From NCBI GenBank assembly GCA_041751935.1, contig JBGSIA010000126.1, forward strand, positions 1-64,000: a stretch of 64,000 nucleotides of DNA, read 5' to 3'. Below, piece by piece: positions 16,851 through 26,354 of the stretch (the first letter of the stretch is position 1; every line of letters begins with the position of its first letter). Both the position numbers and the translations under genes were made by a program. The notes under the pieces are model-generated. The model made no database searches. It was not told where the DNA came from and worked only from the letters and a program-made list of their open reading frames with translations. The DNA comes from JBBSJZ01 sp041751935. GTDB taxonomy: Bacteria > Planctomycetota > Planctomycetia > Pirellulales > Pirellulaceae.

Positions 16851-17045
16851 ATGGACTACGCTTGCAACACCGAGAGAGGAACAAAAAACGTAAAACTTCG
16901 TACCGATCTTAAAAACAGTTAAGGTAGGCAGACTACGAAACATCCAATGTACCTGCTTTGGATTCATCTTGTGCCTATGGTCGTTGATCGATAACCTCGC
17001 ACAACAGACACGTTTCACGAGCTGAATACCAGGGAGGGAATCAGG

Positions 17046-18734
17046 GTGCTTAGGCGACGATCGATTCGTACCAAACTGTTCGTTGCCCTGATGCTGCTTT
17101 CAGCGATCGTAGGCGTATTGGCTGTCAGCAGTTTTTGGGGATTGTACCGATACCGAAGCGTCGCCCAATCCCTGGGTCGGCGAGCGACGGAGTTGCCGTT
17201 GGCCAACGAGCTGAACCGTTGTTCCGAAACGCTGCGAGACACACACCATCGGTTGAGCGAACTAATTCAACACGAGGGGATGATTGAGTCGTCGGTGTTG
17301 GATACTGCGTTGATGGCACAGGAGCGAGCTGCGTTTGAGCAAGCGTTGTTTGAATGCGACCTGATCCTCTCGCGGTACACGAGTGTGGTCGCCCATGAAT
17401 CGTCCGCAACATCGTTGTTCATTGACTTCCACCAACAGCAAGAGAGGTTTGGTGAAATCCGTAGGACGCTCGATTCGCTTACATCCATGCGCAACAATCC
17501 CAACCATGCCGATCACGCTGGGCGGCTAGAGTTCCGACGGTCATTGGATACGCTCGTTGATCTATCTCGCGAACATTTGAACCACATTCATTCTGGGATG
17601 GCGGAATTTGGTGACGACGTTCGGGGACAGTATCGAGTGTGGATCGGTGCGGCTTGGTTCTCTCTTGCCGCTGCTGTCGTACTTGTCGGGGCGCTGCTGT
17701 GGTTGTTTACGTCGCTGATAGTACAGCCGTTCCGCACGTTGCTTGACGGGTCGCGCCTTGTGGCTGGCGGTGAGTTCAGTCATCGCATTGATCTGGGAAC
17801 GGGTGACGAATTATGTGAATTGGCGGATGCGATGAACGACATGACCGATCTTTTTCAAGATGCTTACCAACAACTCAATGACGTTTGTGCCGATTTGGAT
17901 CGTCAGGTCCGACAACGTACGCGTGAAGTGATCCAGAACGAGCAACTCGCCAGCGTTGGATTTCTGGCTGCAGGGGTTGCTCATGAAATCAACAATCCAC
18001 TAGCCACGATTGCATGGAGTGCCGAGAGCCTTGAATCACGAATTGAGGAACTGACGCAATCGGACCAGCAGGATCGCCGAGTGGATGACGAGATCTTATC
18101 TGCGTTGCAAACCAATTTGAGGCGAATCCAAGATGAAGCTTATCGTTGTAAAGGGATAACCGAACGATTGCTCGACTTTAGTCGGCTTGGTGAGGTCAAG
18201 CGTGCGCCGACAGACTTGGCGACTCTGACTCGTGATGTTGTTGAGATGGTTGGTAAAGTCGGTAAGTATCGCTGCAAAACTTTACGATTTGAGGGCGATG
18301 ACGACACCGTTGCTGAAGTCAATCCGCAAGAGATTCGCCAAGTTGTATTGAACCTATTGACGAATGCTTTGGAATGCGTCGACTGCGACGGCGCAGTCGA
18401 TATTCGTGTGCGACGCTGCGGCGAAAGTGTCTTAATCTCAGTCACCGACAATGGCTGTGGAATGACTCCGAGTGTATTGCAGCACTTGTTCGAGCCCTTC
18501 TTTACTCGTCGGGCCGATGGCAGTGGCACAGGCCTTGGCTTGAGTATCTCGTTTCGAATCGTGTCGCAGCACGGGGGCACGTTGACGCCGCACAGTGATG
18601 GCCCGGGCATGGGTTCTCGCATGGAATTAATGCTGCCGGTTTGCGCCACCAGTACGGACAAAAAATCACCGCATCACATCAGTACCAGTCCAACCAGCAG
18701 CAGGTGGAATCATGAGTCGTACCAAGCCGCTTAA
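17046..18734 (+). CDS. Membrane sensor histidine kinase (HAMP, HisKA, HATPase)
   Basis: 562 residues from a GTG with AGGGAGG about eight bases upstream. TM1 at about 11-33, a periplasmic region of ~165 residues with no known fold, TM2 at about 200-225, HAMP at about 225-278, a coiled linker, then HisKA with the phospho-accepting His313 in GVAHEINNPLATIAW. The ATPase domain shows the N box (QVVLNLLTNALEC), G1 (VTDNGCGM), F box (LFEPFFTRR) and G2 (GTGLGLSIS). The HEINNP form of the H box is typical of NtrB/ZraS-like kinases that pair with sigma-54 regulators, and the next gene is one. The 3' end overlaps that gene by 23 bases. Confidence 0.92.
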   Translation: MLRRRSIRTKLFVALMLLSAIVGVLAVSSFWGLYRYRSVAQSLGRRATELPLANELNRCSETLRDTHHRLSELIQHEGMIESSVLDTALMAQERAAFEQALFECDLILSRYTSVVAHESSATSLFIDFHQQQERFGEIRRTLDSLTSMRNNPNHADHAGRLEFRRSLDTLVDLSREHLNHIHSGMAEFGDDVRGQYRVWIGAAWFSLAAAVVLVGALLWLFTSLIVQPFRTLLDGSRLVAGGEFSHRIDLGTGDELCELADAMNDMTDLFQDAYQQLNDVCADLDRQVRQRTREVIQNEQLASVGFLAAGVAHEINNPLATIAWSAESLESRIEELTQSDQQDRRVDDEILSALQTNLRRIQDEAYRCKGITERLLDFSRLGEVKRAPTDLATLTRDVVEMVGKVGKYRCKTLRFEGDDDTVAEVNPQEIRQVVLNLLTNALECVDCDGAVDIRVRRCGESVLISVTDNGCGMTPSVLQHLFEPFFTRRADGSGTGLGLSISFRIVSQHGGTLTPHSDGPGMGSRMELMLPVCATSTDKKSPHHISTSPTSSRWNHESYQAA

Positions 18735-20094
18735 AGCCCCGACGATGCACATCTTGTTCGCTGACGACGAGCGAAATCTGCAAGAGTTAATGCGAACCGA
18801 GTTACCACGGATGGGATACTCAGCCACCGTATGTCCCGATGGGCTCACAGCGATCGCCGCACTGGAGAAAGAACCGTTTGATTGTTTGATTGTTGACCTC
18901 GATATGCCTGGCAAGAACGGCATGGAAGTAATCGCCAGGGCACGGGAAATTCGTCCCGAGGTCGAAGCGGTTGTGATGACAGGCAACCCTAGTCAAGAGA
19001 CGGCAATCGCAGCGCTGCGACAACAAGCGTTCGACTACTTGACCAAACCATGTCGGCTGGCCGAGATCGCGGGACTACTCGGTCGTGTCGCGGAACGTCG
19101 GCAAATGAAGCGACAATTCGCTGCACTGCAACACCGTTTGCGGCTGGCTGAGGGCGATTCGCAGTTGGTGGGAACAGGTCCGGCGATGGACAGTGTACGA
19201 AGGCTGATCGTTAAGGTCGCTCCAACAGACAGCACCGTGCTGATTCGTGGCGAGACCGGATGCGGCAAGGAACTGGTCGCCCGTGCTGTACATGAATCAA
19301 GCTTGCACGCTGATAAGCCGTTGGTGGCAATCAACTGTGGTGCGCTTCCAGAAAACTTGATTGAGAGCGAACTATTTGGACATTGCCGTGGTGCATTCAC
19401 AGGTGCCGACTCGGCCCGCATTGGATTGTTTGAAGTCGCCGATGGGGGCACGGTGTTTCTTGATGAAATTGGCGAGTTGCCGCTGGCGATGCAGGCCAAA
19501 ATGTTGCGCGTGCTGGAGACTGGCGAGATTCGTCGTGTTGGCGACAATCAAAGCGTTCATGTCGACGTGCGGATCGTTTGTGCAACACACCGCGATTTGG
19601 AAAAGATGGTTGAAGACGGAACATTTCGCGAAGACCTGATGTTCCGCATCAATACGTTCGAGATCCACGTCCCAAGTCTGCGGCAACGTGTCGACGATAT
19701 CGAACCTTTAGCGCGCCACTTGCTTCGTCGTCATCGCAAGGATGGTGCCGACGACCAGTTGTTTTCCGACGAAACCATCGCCGAACTGAAGTCGCATCCC
19801 TGGCCCGGCAACGTGCGGGAGTTGGCGAACGTCATCGAGCATGCGGCGATTCTGTGCGATTCACTGCCGCTTATGCCGGAGCATTTGCCACGACACTTTG
19901 GTCGGCGTCAACTCCGCAAAGCGATCCGCGAAGGTGAACCGATGACCTTACGTGAACTGGAACAACTTGCGATCGAGCGGGCGATCGAGCGTCACGATGG
20001 AAACAAGCCTGCGGCAGCGGAAGAGCTGGGAGTCAGCTTGAAAACACTGTACAACAAACTCAACGCTGCCGATGTAACTCGACAAGCGGGCTGA
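18712..20094 (+). CDS. NtrC-family sigma-54-dependent response regulator
   Basis: 460 residues from ATG 18712; ATG 18745 (MHILFADDE) is the family-like alternative that removes the overlap with the kinase gene. Receiver domain at about 12-130 with phosphorylation site Asp62 (LIVDLDMPG) and Lys in DYLTKP. AAA+ domain at about 150-375: Walker A GETGCGKE, sigma-54 contact loop GAFTGADS, Walker B TVFLDEIGELPL, and the arginine-bearing WPGNVREL. A Fis-type helix-turn-helix ends the protein (NKPAAAEELGVSLKTLYNKL). It activates sigma-54 promoters when phosphorylated by its kinase. Target genes cannot be told from the window. Confidence 0.95.
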   Translation: MSRTKPLKAPTMHILFADDERNLQELMRTELPRMGYSATVCPDGLTAIAALEKEPFDCLIVDLDMPGKNGMEVIARAREIRPEVEAVVMTGNPSQETAIAALRQQAFDYLTKPCRLAEIAGLLGRVAERRQMKRQFAALQHRLRLAEGDSQLVGTGPAMDSVRRLIVKVAPTDSTVLIRGETGCGKELVARAVHESSLHADKPLVAINCGALPENLIESELFGHCRGAFTGADSARIGLFEVADGGTVFLDEIGELPLAMQAKMLRVLETGEIRRVGDNQSVHVDVRIVCATHRDLEKMVEDGTFREDLMFRINTFEIHVPSLRQRVDDIEPLARHLLRRHRKDGADDQLFSDETIAELKSHPWPGNVRELANVIEHAAILCDSLPLMPEHLPRHFGRRQLRKAIREGEPMTLRELEQLAIERAIERHDGNKPAAAEELGVSLKTLYNKLNAADVTRQAG

Positions 20095-20115
20095 TGTTCA
20101 GTTCGAATCTGGTGG

Positions 20116-20248
20116 CTAGTGCTTTGTCTGGATTAAATGTTATGGTTGAAACCGGACGGATTGCGCCGTTTTCACTAACATTTTATGCGGTAGAGCGCAA
20201 GCACTCCGGTTTTGCCAACCCTAATCCTAAAAGTTGACGAAGCACTAG
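20116..20248. mobile_element. 133-bp MITE-like element with 13-bp terminal inverted repeats
   Basis: The ends are CTAGTGCTTTGTC at 20116-20128 and GACGAAGCACTAG at 20236-20248; one reverse-complemented matches the other at 12 of 13 positions. A second pair further in (ACCGGA after GGTTGAA at about 20145-20156, and TCCGGTTTTGCCAACC at about 20206-20221) extends the symmetry. The outermost bases TA (or CTA) on each side may be a target duplication. The right end contains the TAG stop codon of the Nudix gene. It encodes nothing. The structure suggests a non-autonomous transposable element; a bidirectional terminator between convergent genes is the alternative. Confidence 0.6.
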
Positions 20249-20685
20249 GACAGCATCTCCAAGTTCACATCGCCGCGCTGCCAAGCGTGAACAAAGTGCG
20301 GCAAGCTCGGCAGCATATCGACTTCGCTGCAGATCTGTTCGATGTTCATCCAGTGCACCTCAGCGACTTCTTCAGGATTGGGTACAGGTTCGACCGTCGG
20401 GTCAAGCAGCGCGAGCCACCAAGCTAGTTGAGTACCCCATGGCGTGACGCTGCGCCAGCACAACCGCACGGGCTCGACGTCGATTGCCAACTCCTCCTGC
20501 ATTTCTCGCACAAGAGTTTCGTGTTCCAGTTCACCTTCCTCGATTGTTCCACCGGGCAGGCACAGTTTGCCTGGTGCGGTGACCGTCAACGAACGACGGA
20601 TGATCAGCAATCGCTGTTCGCGAATGATGACGGCAACCACGCCGCGTTTGCCGCGGGTGAACGGTTTTGGAATCGGTTTGTCCAT
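20245..20685 (-). CDS. Nudix hydrolase
   Basis: 146 residues from ATG 20685. The Nudix box is complete: G-x5-E-x7-R-E-x2-E-E in GTIEEGELEHETLV followed by REMQEELAI, residues about 46-68, preceded by KLCLPGG. These residues bind Mg2+ and cleave nucleoside diphosphates linked to another moiety. The domain fills the protein (usual length 130-160), with a short basic N-terminus. Substrate is not predictable. The stop codon TAG lies in the terminal repeat of the adjoining 133-bp element, so the element may have fixed the present C-terminus (NLEMLS). It lies 62 bases downstream of sucD on the same strand and may be read with it. Confidence 0.9.
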   Translation of the reverse strand: MDKPIPKPFTRGKRGVVAVIIREQRLLIIRRSLTVTAPGKLCLPGGTIEEGELEHETLVREMQEELAIDVEPVRLCWRSVTPWGTQLAWWLALLDPTVEPVPNPEEVAEVHWMNIEQICSEVDMLPSLPHFVHAWQRGDVNLEMLS

Positions 20686-20747
20686 TGGCGATCCGTCGAT
20701 GGTAGAAAAGATAAACCGAGTCTAGTCGAATTTGGGCTCCGAATAAA

Positions 20748-21623
20748 TCATCGGCGTCCGATCGCCTCGACAACCGCTTTGCCCATGTCGGCGGGAGAGG
20801 GTGCAACCACGATCCCCGCATCCTCGAGTGCCGCGACCTTTTCTTCCGCCGTTCCCTTGCCGCCGCTGATGATGGCCCCAGCGTGACCCATCCGTTTTCC
20901 TGGAGGTGCGGTGCGACCGGCGATGAACGCAGCGACGGGCTTAGTGACATTCGCTTTCACAAACGCCGCAGCCTCCTCTTCGGCTGAACCACCGATTTCA
21001 CCGATCATCAAAATCGCTTCAGTTTGGTCGTCTTCTTGAAAACGAGCTAGCAAATCGATGAAGCTCGTGCCGACGATTGGGTCGCCACCGAGACCCACAC
21101 AGGTACTCTGGCCCAGGCCCAAGCCACTGGTTTGCCAGACGGCTTCATAGGTCAGCGTGCCTGAACGGCTCATCACGCCGACCTTGCCTTTATTGTGAAT
21201 GTAACCGGGCATGATCCCGATCTTGCACTCGCCGGGAGTGATCAGACCCGGACAATTCGGCCCGATCAGAATCGAGTCGCTTGCTTTGACTTTCTCGAAC
21301 ACGCGAACCATGTCCAGAACGGGAACGCCTTCAGTGATTGCGGCGATAATTTTGATCCCCGCATCGACCGCTTCCAGGATCGCGTCGGCGGTGAACGGAG
21401 GCGGAACGAAGATCATTGTTGCGTTGGCACCGGTCTTGGCGACGGCTTCCTCGACCGTATCGAACACGGGCAGTCCAGCGACTTCCTGGCCGCCCTTGCC
21501 CGGTGTGACGCCGCCGACCATGTTGGTGCCATAATCCTTGCAACCGCGGGTATGAAATTCACCCGCGTTACCAGTGATACCTTGGCAAATAACTCGTGTA
21601 TTCTTGTCGACCAGGATGCTCAT
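20748..21623 (-). CDS. sucD: Succinate-CoA ligase, ADP-forming, alpha subunit
   Basis: 291 residues from ATG 21623, the usual length. N-terminal CoA-binding domain with ICQGITGNAGEFHTRG and a GTNMVGGVTPGKGG loop; GPNCPGLITPGECKIGIMPG; the phosphorylated histidine lies in GHAGAIISGGKGTAEEK. Together with SucC it converts succinyl-CoA to succinate with formation of ATP (or GTP) in the TCA cycle. It follows sucC with a 36-base gap, so the two form an operon. Confidence 0.98.
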   Translation of the reverse strand: MSILVDKNTRVICQGITGNAGEFHTRGCKDYGTNMVGGVTPGKGGQEVAGLPVFDTVEEAVAKTGANATMIFVPPPFTADAILEAVDAGIKIIAAITEGVPVLDMVRVFEKVKASDSILIGPNCPGLITPGECKIGIMPGYIHNKGKVGVMSRSGTLTYEAVWQTSGLGLGQSTCVGLGGDPIVGTSFIDLLARFQEDDQTEAILMIGEIGGSAEEEAAAFVKANVTKPVAAFIAGRTAPPGKRMGHAGAIISGGKGTAEEKVAALEDAGIVVAPSPADMGKAVVEAIGRR

Positions 21624-21659
21624 GACCGATCCAGTGCTTGAGGGTTGTATGGGTGGTGA

Positions 21660-22844
21660 TTACTTGGTAGCCGCGACGATCTTTTGAGCCGCGTCGGTCA
21701 AATTGGTTGCGTTGATGATGTCGACGTCGCTTTCGGCGAGCATCTTGCGGCCTTCTTCGACTTCGGTGCCTTCCAATCGGACGACAAGTGGTACCGTGAA
21801 GCCGACCGTTTTACTCGCTTCAATCAATGCGCCGGCGATCGTCGTGCAGCGAGCGATGCCGCCAAAGATATTCACCAGCACACCTTTGCAGTTCGGATCC
21901 GACAGCAAGATGCGGAACGCTTCGGCGACTTGTTGTGCATTGGCGCCGCCGCCCACGTCAAGGAAGTTCGCTGGCTTTCCGCCGTGATACTTGATGATGT
22001 CCATCGTCGACATTGCGAGTCCAGCCCCGTTGACCAAACAGGCGATATTGCCATCGAGCTTGACGTAACTCAGTCCCGCGTTGCTGGCACGAACCTCACT
22101 GGGCTCTTCTTCGCTCAGGTCGCGGAATTCAGCCAAGTCCTTGTGCCGGAACATCGCGTTGTCATCGAAGGTGATCTTGGCATCCAGAGCGATCATCTTG
22201 CCGTCGCCCGTAATCACCAACGGGTTGATCTCAGCCAGCGAACAATCGTAATCCACAAAAAACCGGCACATCGCGGTCATAAACGAGTATGCGCTCTTGG
22301 CGGCGGCCCCTTCGATTCCAAGTTTCTTACACAGTTTGCGAATTTGGAAGGCTTCCAGGCCGATCGCGGGATCAAAGTGTTCCTTGTGGATCAGCTCCGG
22401 TGTCTCTTCGGCGACCTTCTCAATTTCCACGCCTCCTTCGGTACTGACCATCAGCACCGGCTTGCTGGCAGCACGATCGACGACGATGCCGAGATACAAT
22501 TCGCGAGCGATATCGCATCCGGCTTCGATGAACACACGATTCACCGTTTGGCCTTCGGGGCCCGTTTGAATGGTGACGAGTTTCTTGCCCAGCAATCCAG
22601 CGGCTGCGGCACGAGTTTCCTCGGCACTGCGGCACAGGACAACACCTTTTTGTTTAGGATTGTCGATCACACTGCCTTTTCCACGTCCTCCGGCGTGAAT
22701 CTGTGCCTTGACAACGGCCAAGGACCCGCCAAGTTTCGTGAATGCGGCTGCGGCTTCGTCGGGCGTCGAGGCCGTGTGGCCTTCGAGCACCGGAACCCCA
22801 GCTTGGCGAAAGAGCTGTTTGCCCTGATATTCGTGAATCTTCAT
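21660..22844 (-). CDS. sucC: Succinate-CoA ligase, ADP-forming, beta subunit
   Basis: 394 residues from ATG 22844 (MKIHEYQGKQLFRQAGVPV), which is the universal N-terminus of the family; the frame is open to 23138 but that part has no similarity. ATP-grasp domain with VVKAQIHAGGRGKGSV, the Mg-binding DCSLAEINPLVI segment near residue 210, and the C-terminal CoA-ligase domain (NGAGLAMSTMDIIKYHGG, FLDVGGGA, NIFGGIARC). Forms the TCA-cycle enzyme with SucD. It is divergent from the uxaA-like gene with ~100 bases between starts, which must hold both promoters. Confidence 0.98.
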   Translation of the reverse strand: MKIHEYQGKQLFRQAGVPVLEGHTASTPDEAAAAFTKLGGSLAVVKAQIHAGGRGKGSVIDNPKQKGVVLCRSAEETRAAAAGLLGKKLVTIQTGPEGQTVNRVFIEAGCDIARELYLGIVVDRAASKPVLMVSTEGGVEIEKVAEETPELIHKEHFDPAIGLEAFQIRKLCKKLGIEGAAAKSAYSFMTAMCRFFVDYDCSLAEINPLVITGDGKMIALDAKITFDDNAMFRHKDLAEFRDLSEEEPSEVRASNAGLSYVKLDGNIACLVNGAGLAMSTMDIIKYHGGKPANFLDVGGGANAQQVAEAFRILLSDPNCKGVLVNIFGGIARCTTIAGALIEASKTVGFTVPLVVRLEGTEVEEGRKMLAESDVDIINATNLTDAAQKIVAATK

Positions 22845-22943
22845 TCTCGCGCTCTGCCGCGTTAGCGTAATGGTTTCGAGGGTGTCAAATAGAACGATGT
22901 CGCAAAATATAAGCAGCGGTTGGTTTCGCCGGAACCACACACA

Positions 22944-24452
22944 ATGATGAATCCTACACTTCGCTTGCACCCGAGCGACAACGTGGCAATCGCGATCACA
23001 CCCCTTGCGAGCCTGCCGCCAATCCCCGCTGGCCACAAGGTCGCTACCGAAGCGATCGCCGCTGGATCGGACGTGCGAAAATACGGTCATACGATCGGCC
23101 GCGCGACTCGCGATATCGCCGCTGGTGAACACGTTCACTCACACAACCTGGCGGATCATCATGTGGTTGACGTAGAAAACTTAGTCGTTGCGCCGCCGCC
23201 AAGCCATGCGAAAATACGACGCAGCTTCAACGGGTTCGTTCGTCCCGACGGCCGTGTGGGAACGCGAAACTATGTGGCCATCGTTTCCACAGTGAATTGC
23301 AGCGCCACGGTTTGTCAACATGTTGCCCAGCGATTCACACCCCAGCGGATGCGCCGTTGGCCGAACGTCGATGGCGTCTTTGCGGCAACGCACACCACAG
23401 GATGTGCGTTACAGTATCACGGGACAAAACACCAAATGCTCGGGCGAGTCTTGGCCGGATACGCTTCGCATCCGAACGTCGGCGCCGCGCTGGTGATCGG
23501 TTTGGGATGCGAACAGACGACCGCCGGCTACTTGCAAGAACATCATGGCGTGGTCTCGCTGTATGCGCCCAGCGGCGAGCGGCTGACTCGCGACAACGGT
23601 ACTCCGATGCTGACGATGCAAACCGAAGGCGGTACGACGGCGACGATCCGCAAGGCCGAAGCCCTCGTTGAACAGTTGCTGGATCGGGCGAACATGTTTT
23701 GTCGCGAACCAGCGGACGCAGCGAGTTTAGTGATCGCGGTAGAATGCGGCGGAAGTGACGGTTATAGCGGTCTGACAGCGAACCCGGCGGTAGGAATCGT
23801 CAGCGATCGCATCGTTGCCTGTGGCGGTTCAAGCGTAATCTCGGAAACGACGGAATTGTACGGCGCCGAGCATTTGTTGGTTGCTCGCAGTCGATCAGTG
23901 GACGTGGCCGCGAAGCTGATCGAACGAATCCAGTGGTGGAAGTCGCACGTGGCGATGTTCGGCGGCGAGATCGATAATAATCCGTCAGTCGGCAATAAGG
24001 CTGGCGGTTTGACGACGATCACCGAGAAGAGTCTGGGGGCCGTATCCAAAAGCGGATCGACGGCGCTGGAAGCCGTCTACGACTACGCAGAAGCGGTGAC
24101 GTCGAAGGGACTGTCAGTGATGGATTCGCCAGGCTTTGACCCTTCCAGTGTGACCGGCAAGGTCGCTGGAGGTGCGAATTTGGTGTTGTTCACTACCGGA
24201 CGTGGTAGCTGTTTCGGTTGTAAGCCGACACCGGTGATCAAGATTGCAACAAACTCAGTGCTATTCGCAGCGATGCGAGAAGACATGGACTTGGATGCTG
24301 GTGGGATTCTCACAGGCCAGAGCGTCGAATCCGTTGGCGACCAATTTTTTGAGTTTGCGTTACAGGTCGCCAGCGGTGAACGAACGGCAAGTGAACGACT
24401 TGGATTCGGTGATCACGAGTTCGTGCCGTGGACCGTCGGACCAGTCTTGTGA
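22944..24452 (+). CDS. uxaA: UxaA-type altronate (sugar acid) dehydratase
   Basis: 502 residues from ATG 22944 (ATG 22947 also possible). An N-terminal SAF domain (about 1-90, with GHKVATEAIAAGSDVRKYG and ATRDIAAGEHVHSHNL) is joined to a large catalytic domain (GFVRPDGRVGTRNYVAIVST, GLGCEQTTAG, ECGGSDGYSGLTANPAVG, GGEIDNNPSVGNKAGGLTT, TTGRGSCFGCKPTPVIKIATN). Such enzymes use iron and cysteines to dehydrate D-altronate in galacturonate breakdown. Galactarate dehydratase and sulfolactate sulfo-lyase share the fold, so the substrate is not certain. No uxaB/uxaC or kdgK is nearby. Confidence 0.88.
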   Translation: MMNPTLRLHPSDNVAIAITPLASLPPIPAGHKVATEAIAAGSDVRKYGHTIGRATRDIAAGEHVHSHNLADHHVVDVENLVVAPPPSHAKIRRSFNGFVRPDGRVGTRNYVAIVSTVNCSATVCQHVAQRFTPQRMRRWPNVDGVFAATHTTGCALQYHGTKHQMLGRVLAGYASHPNVGAALVIGLGCEQTTAGYLQEHHGVVSLYAPSGERLTRDNGTPMLTMQTEGGTTATIRKAEALVEQLLDRANMFCREPADAASLVIAVECGGSDGYSGLTANPAVGIVSDRIVACGGSSVISETTELYGAEHLLVARSRSVDVAAKLIERIQWWKSHVAMFGGEIDNNPSVGNKAGGLTTITEKSLGAVSKSGSTALEAVYDYAEAVTSKGLSVMDSPGFDPSSVTGKVAGGANLVLFTTGRGSCFGCKPTPVIKIATNSVLFAAMREDMDLDAGGILTGQSVESVGDQFFEFALQVASGERTASERLGFGDHEFVPWTVGPVL

Positions 24453-24749
24453 TGCTACTGCAGCAACTCGAATCAAATGTAGAGAAAGCTTCGAGCGATT
24501 GCGAAACGATCATTCGTTTGCTAACGGTCCTGCAGGTTGCTCGCGATGGGACCGTCATGAGAGTTGTTTGCTTTTATCCTAGGATGCCCAATGGATCGTC
24601 GGGGGCGTCGTCAAAATGCTAACGATTACGGAAATCCGTCAGTGAATCTGCGCACGGCCGCCGATTTTGCTTTCGTGGTACCGAATCTCTGGGTGCAGAG
24701 TGCGATGGGTCGGTACACTTGGCTGTTATTGTGCTGTGGAATCGAACTC
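24453..24749. other. Intergenic region, 297 bases
   Basis: Lies between the dehydratase and a secreted protein on the same strand. Short open frames pass through without family features. It probably holds the promoter of the downstream gene; no repeat or hairpin of note was seen. Confidence 0.4.
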
Positions 24750-26333
24750 ATGGAAGAGTCAACCCAATTACGACGATCGGCGCTGCGTCTCGTCATTCTC
24801 ACCGCAATTCATGCATCGTGCATCACCGTGTACGCCGAATCGCCAGCTACCCTGGCCGATTACATTCGCGGTTCCGTCGACCCATCGCATGTCGTCGACT
24901 CCAATCAAAAATCAAAGCCGTTCAAAACTGCCACAGGTATCGCTGACCTCGTTCGCCCAGATTCTACCTCGACATCCGAAAGCGAATCGACCGTAGCGGA
25001 GTTGCCAGCGACTAAGAGTTCCATTGGGTTGAAATCTCATTCCGGCGCCACTTCGAGCGAGTTCGTATGGAGTGCGGATCATCTTCCCGCGACTGAATCA
25101 TCCCCGAAGAAGCCAAACGAGCAGGTCACCACTACTTTGGCTTTGCCGGTCGTTGTCGAGGCGAAGTCGGTGGAAGTTCCGCTGCGATTGTCGGACCTGA
25201 TTCTGGATTCCTCGCCAGCGTTCAATTCTCGATCAGGTTCTGCGGTGGTAGCGAATTCGAAGAGCGCGGCGAGCGTAATCGATTTGCCAGTGACGGAGAT
25301 ACTACAACCGAACGAATCGGCCACTTCGAATGCGTCTGTTGCTTCAAGCCAGCCGCTCACTGCCGTCGACGCTATCGCGGAAACGACTCCGAATTGGATT
25401 GAGCCCGATTTGGACCAGCTCACTTCGGTCGTCACACCCCAGGCCAAGATCGAATCGAGCGCACTTCAAGCATCGCGAGCGTTTGCAGTGGCACAGCAAA
25501 CGTTACAAGAAGCGAACCAGTTGCTGCAGCGTAACGCAACCCAATTAGCCCAGAAAACCGCACTGGATAGCTTGCGGATGATCGTTGCCAGAGGTGACGC
25601 GATCGAAGGTGGCGACGTACACACTCGGCAACTTGAATCGGCACTAACTGCATTTCGCGAATGCACGGATTTCTGGAGTCCTCGAGGACCGATTGATCAC
25701 GCGACGATGGTGCGGTTGATCGCTGACCACGATACCGATGTTCTCAAAGGTCGCACGCTTATAGACCTCTCGCCGATCCAAGCAATCGAAGCCTACTTGG
25801 CGTTTGCTAAGGAATCGCTGGTCCAGGCTGCGGGACCAGTTCGTGAAGCGAGTGACGCGATAACGCTGCTGGGACAGATCCAAACTTGCATGAGTGAACC
25901 GGTTGACGCATTGGACGTCGCCATCGCACTGTCGATGCAACGGGCTGCCGTGCAAGTCGATCCCTCCAGTGCCTATAGCGCTTATGAATTTGGCAAACTG
26001 TTGCTAGAGCAAGGTATCGCCGATGAAGCTGTGCTGCAATTAATGCGGGCGACCGAAATACAGCCGTCGCGCAGCGGTCATACGTTGCTCGCACAAGCAG
26101 CCATGAAAACTGGTAACGTGGAAGTGGCCCGAACCAGCACGGCCGCGCTGAGTAATCCGAAACTAACTGACGTTTTGCCAACGCCTCATTGGAGCGGCCA
26201 GCAATTCCCTGCCGCACAGCGACTTGCAGTCACCGCTACAAATCGCACAGCAAACAACAGTGTTTCGGCGCAAGAGAAGACAACGCCCAAAGTGACCAAG
26301 AAACGATCTTGGCTTACTTTTGGACGCCGCTAG
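24750..26333 (+). CDS. Secreted protein of unknown function with a TPR-like C-terminal half
   Basis: 527 residues from ATG 24750; a signal peptide follows (basic QLRRSALR, then LVILTAIHASCITVYA). The frame is open back to 24564, and ATG 24705 is another option. The middle (about 60-230) is Ser/Thr/Pro-rich and low in complexity, probably disordered. From about residue 240 it is helical and alanine-rich, with stretches resembling tetratricopeptide helices (QVDPSSAYSAYEFGKLLLEQ, followed by GIADEAVLQLMRATEIQP and HTLLAQAAMKTGNVEVARTS). It ends in a basic tail. No catalytic motif is seen. Such proteins are common in Planctomycetes and may serve as envelope scaffolds; that is inference. Confidence 0.6.
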   Translation: MEESTQLRRSALRLVILTAIHASCITVYAESPATLADYIRGSVDPSHVVDSNQKSKPFKTATGIADLVRPDSTSTSESESTVAELPATKSSIGLKSHSGATSSEFVWSADHLPATESSPKKPNEQVTTTLALPVVVEAKSVEVPLRLSDLILDSSPAFNSRSGSAVVANSKSAASVIDLPVTEILQPNESATSNASVASSQPLTAVDAIAETTPNWIEPDLDQLTSVVTPQAKIESSALQASRAFAVAQQTLQEANQLLQRNATQLAQKTALDSLRMIVARGDAIEGGDVHTRQLESALTAFRECTDFWSPRGPIDHATMVRLIADHDTDVLKGRTLIDLSPIQAIEAYLAFAKESLVQAAGPVREASDAITLLGQIQTCMSEPVDALDVAIALSMQRAAVQVDPSSAYSAYEFGKLLLEQGIADEAVLQLMRATEIQPSRSGHTLLAQAAMKTGNVEVARTSTAALSNPKLTDVLPTPHWSGQQFPAAQRLAVTATNRTANNSVSAQEKTTPKVTKKRSWLTFGRR

Positions 26334-26354
26334 ATTCTACTTTCCACGAGTCTC

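Noticed and set aside
21684..22865. 393-residue frame opposite sucC
   Set aside because: It is a shadow of sucC, with composition typical of an antisense translation and no family match.
24244..24582. Plus-strand frame overlapping the end of the uxaA-like gene
   Set aside because: It lies mostly inside the dehydratase gene in another frame and has no recognisable features.
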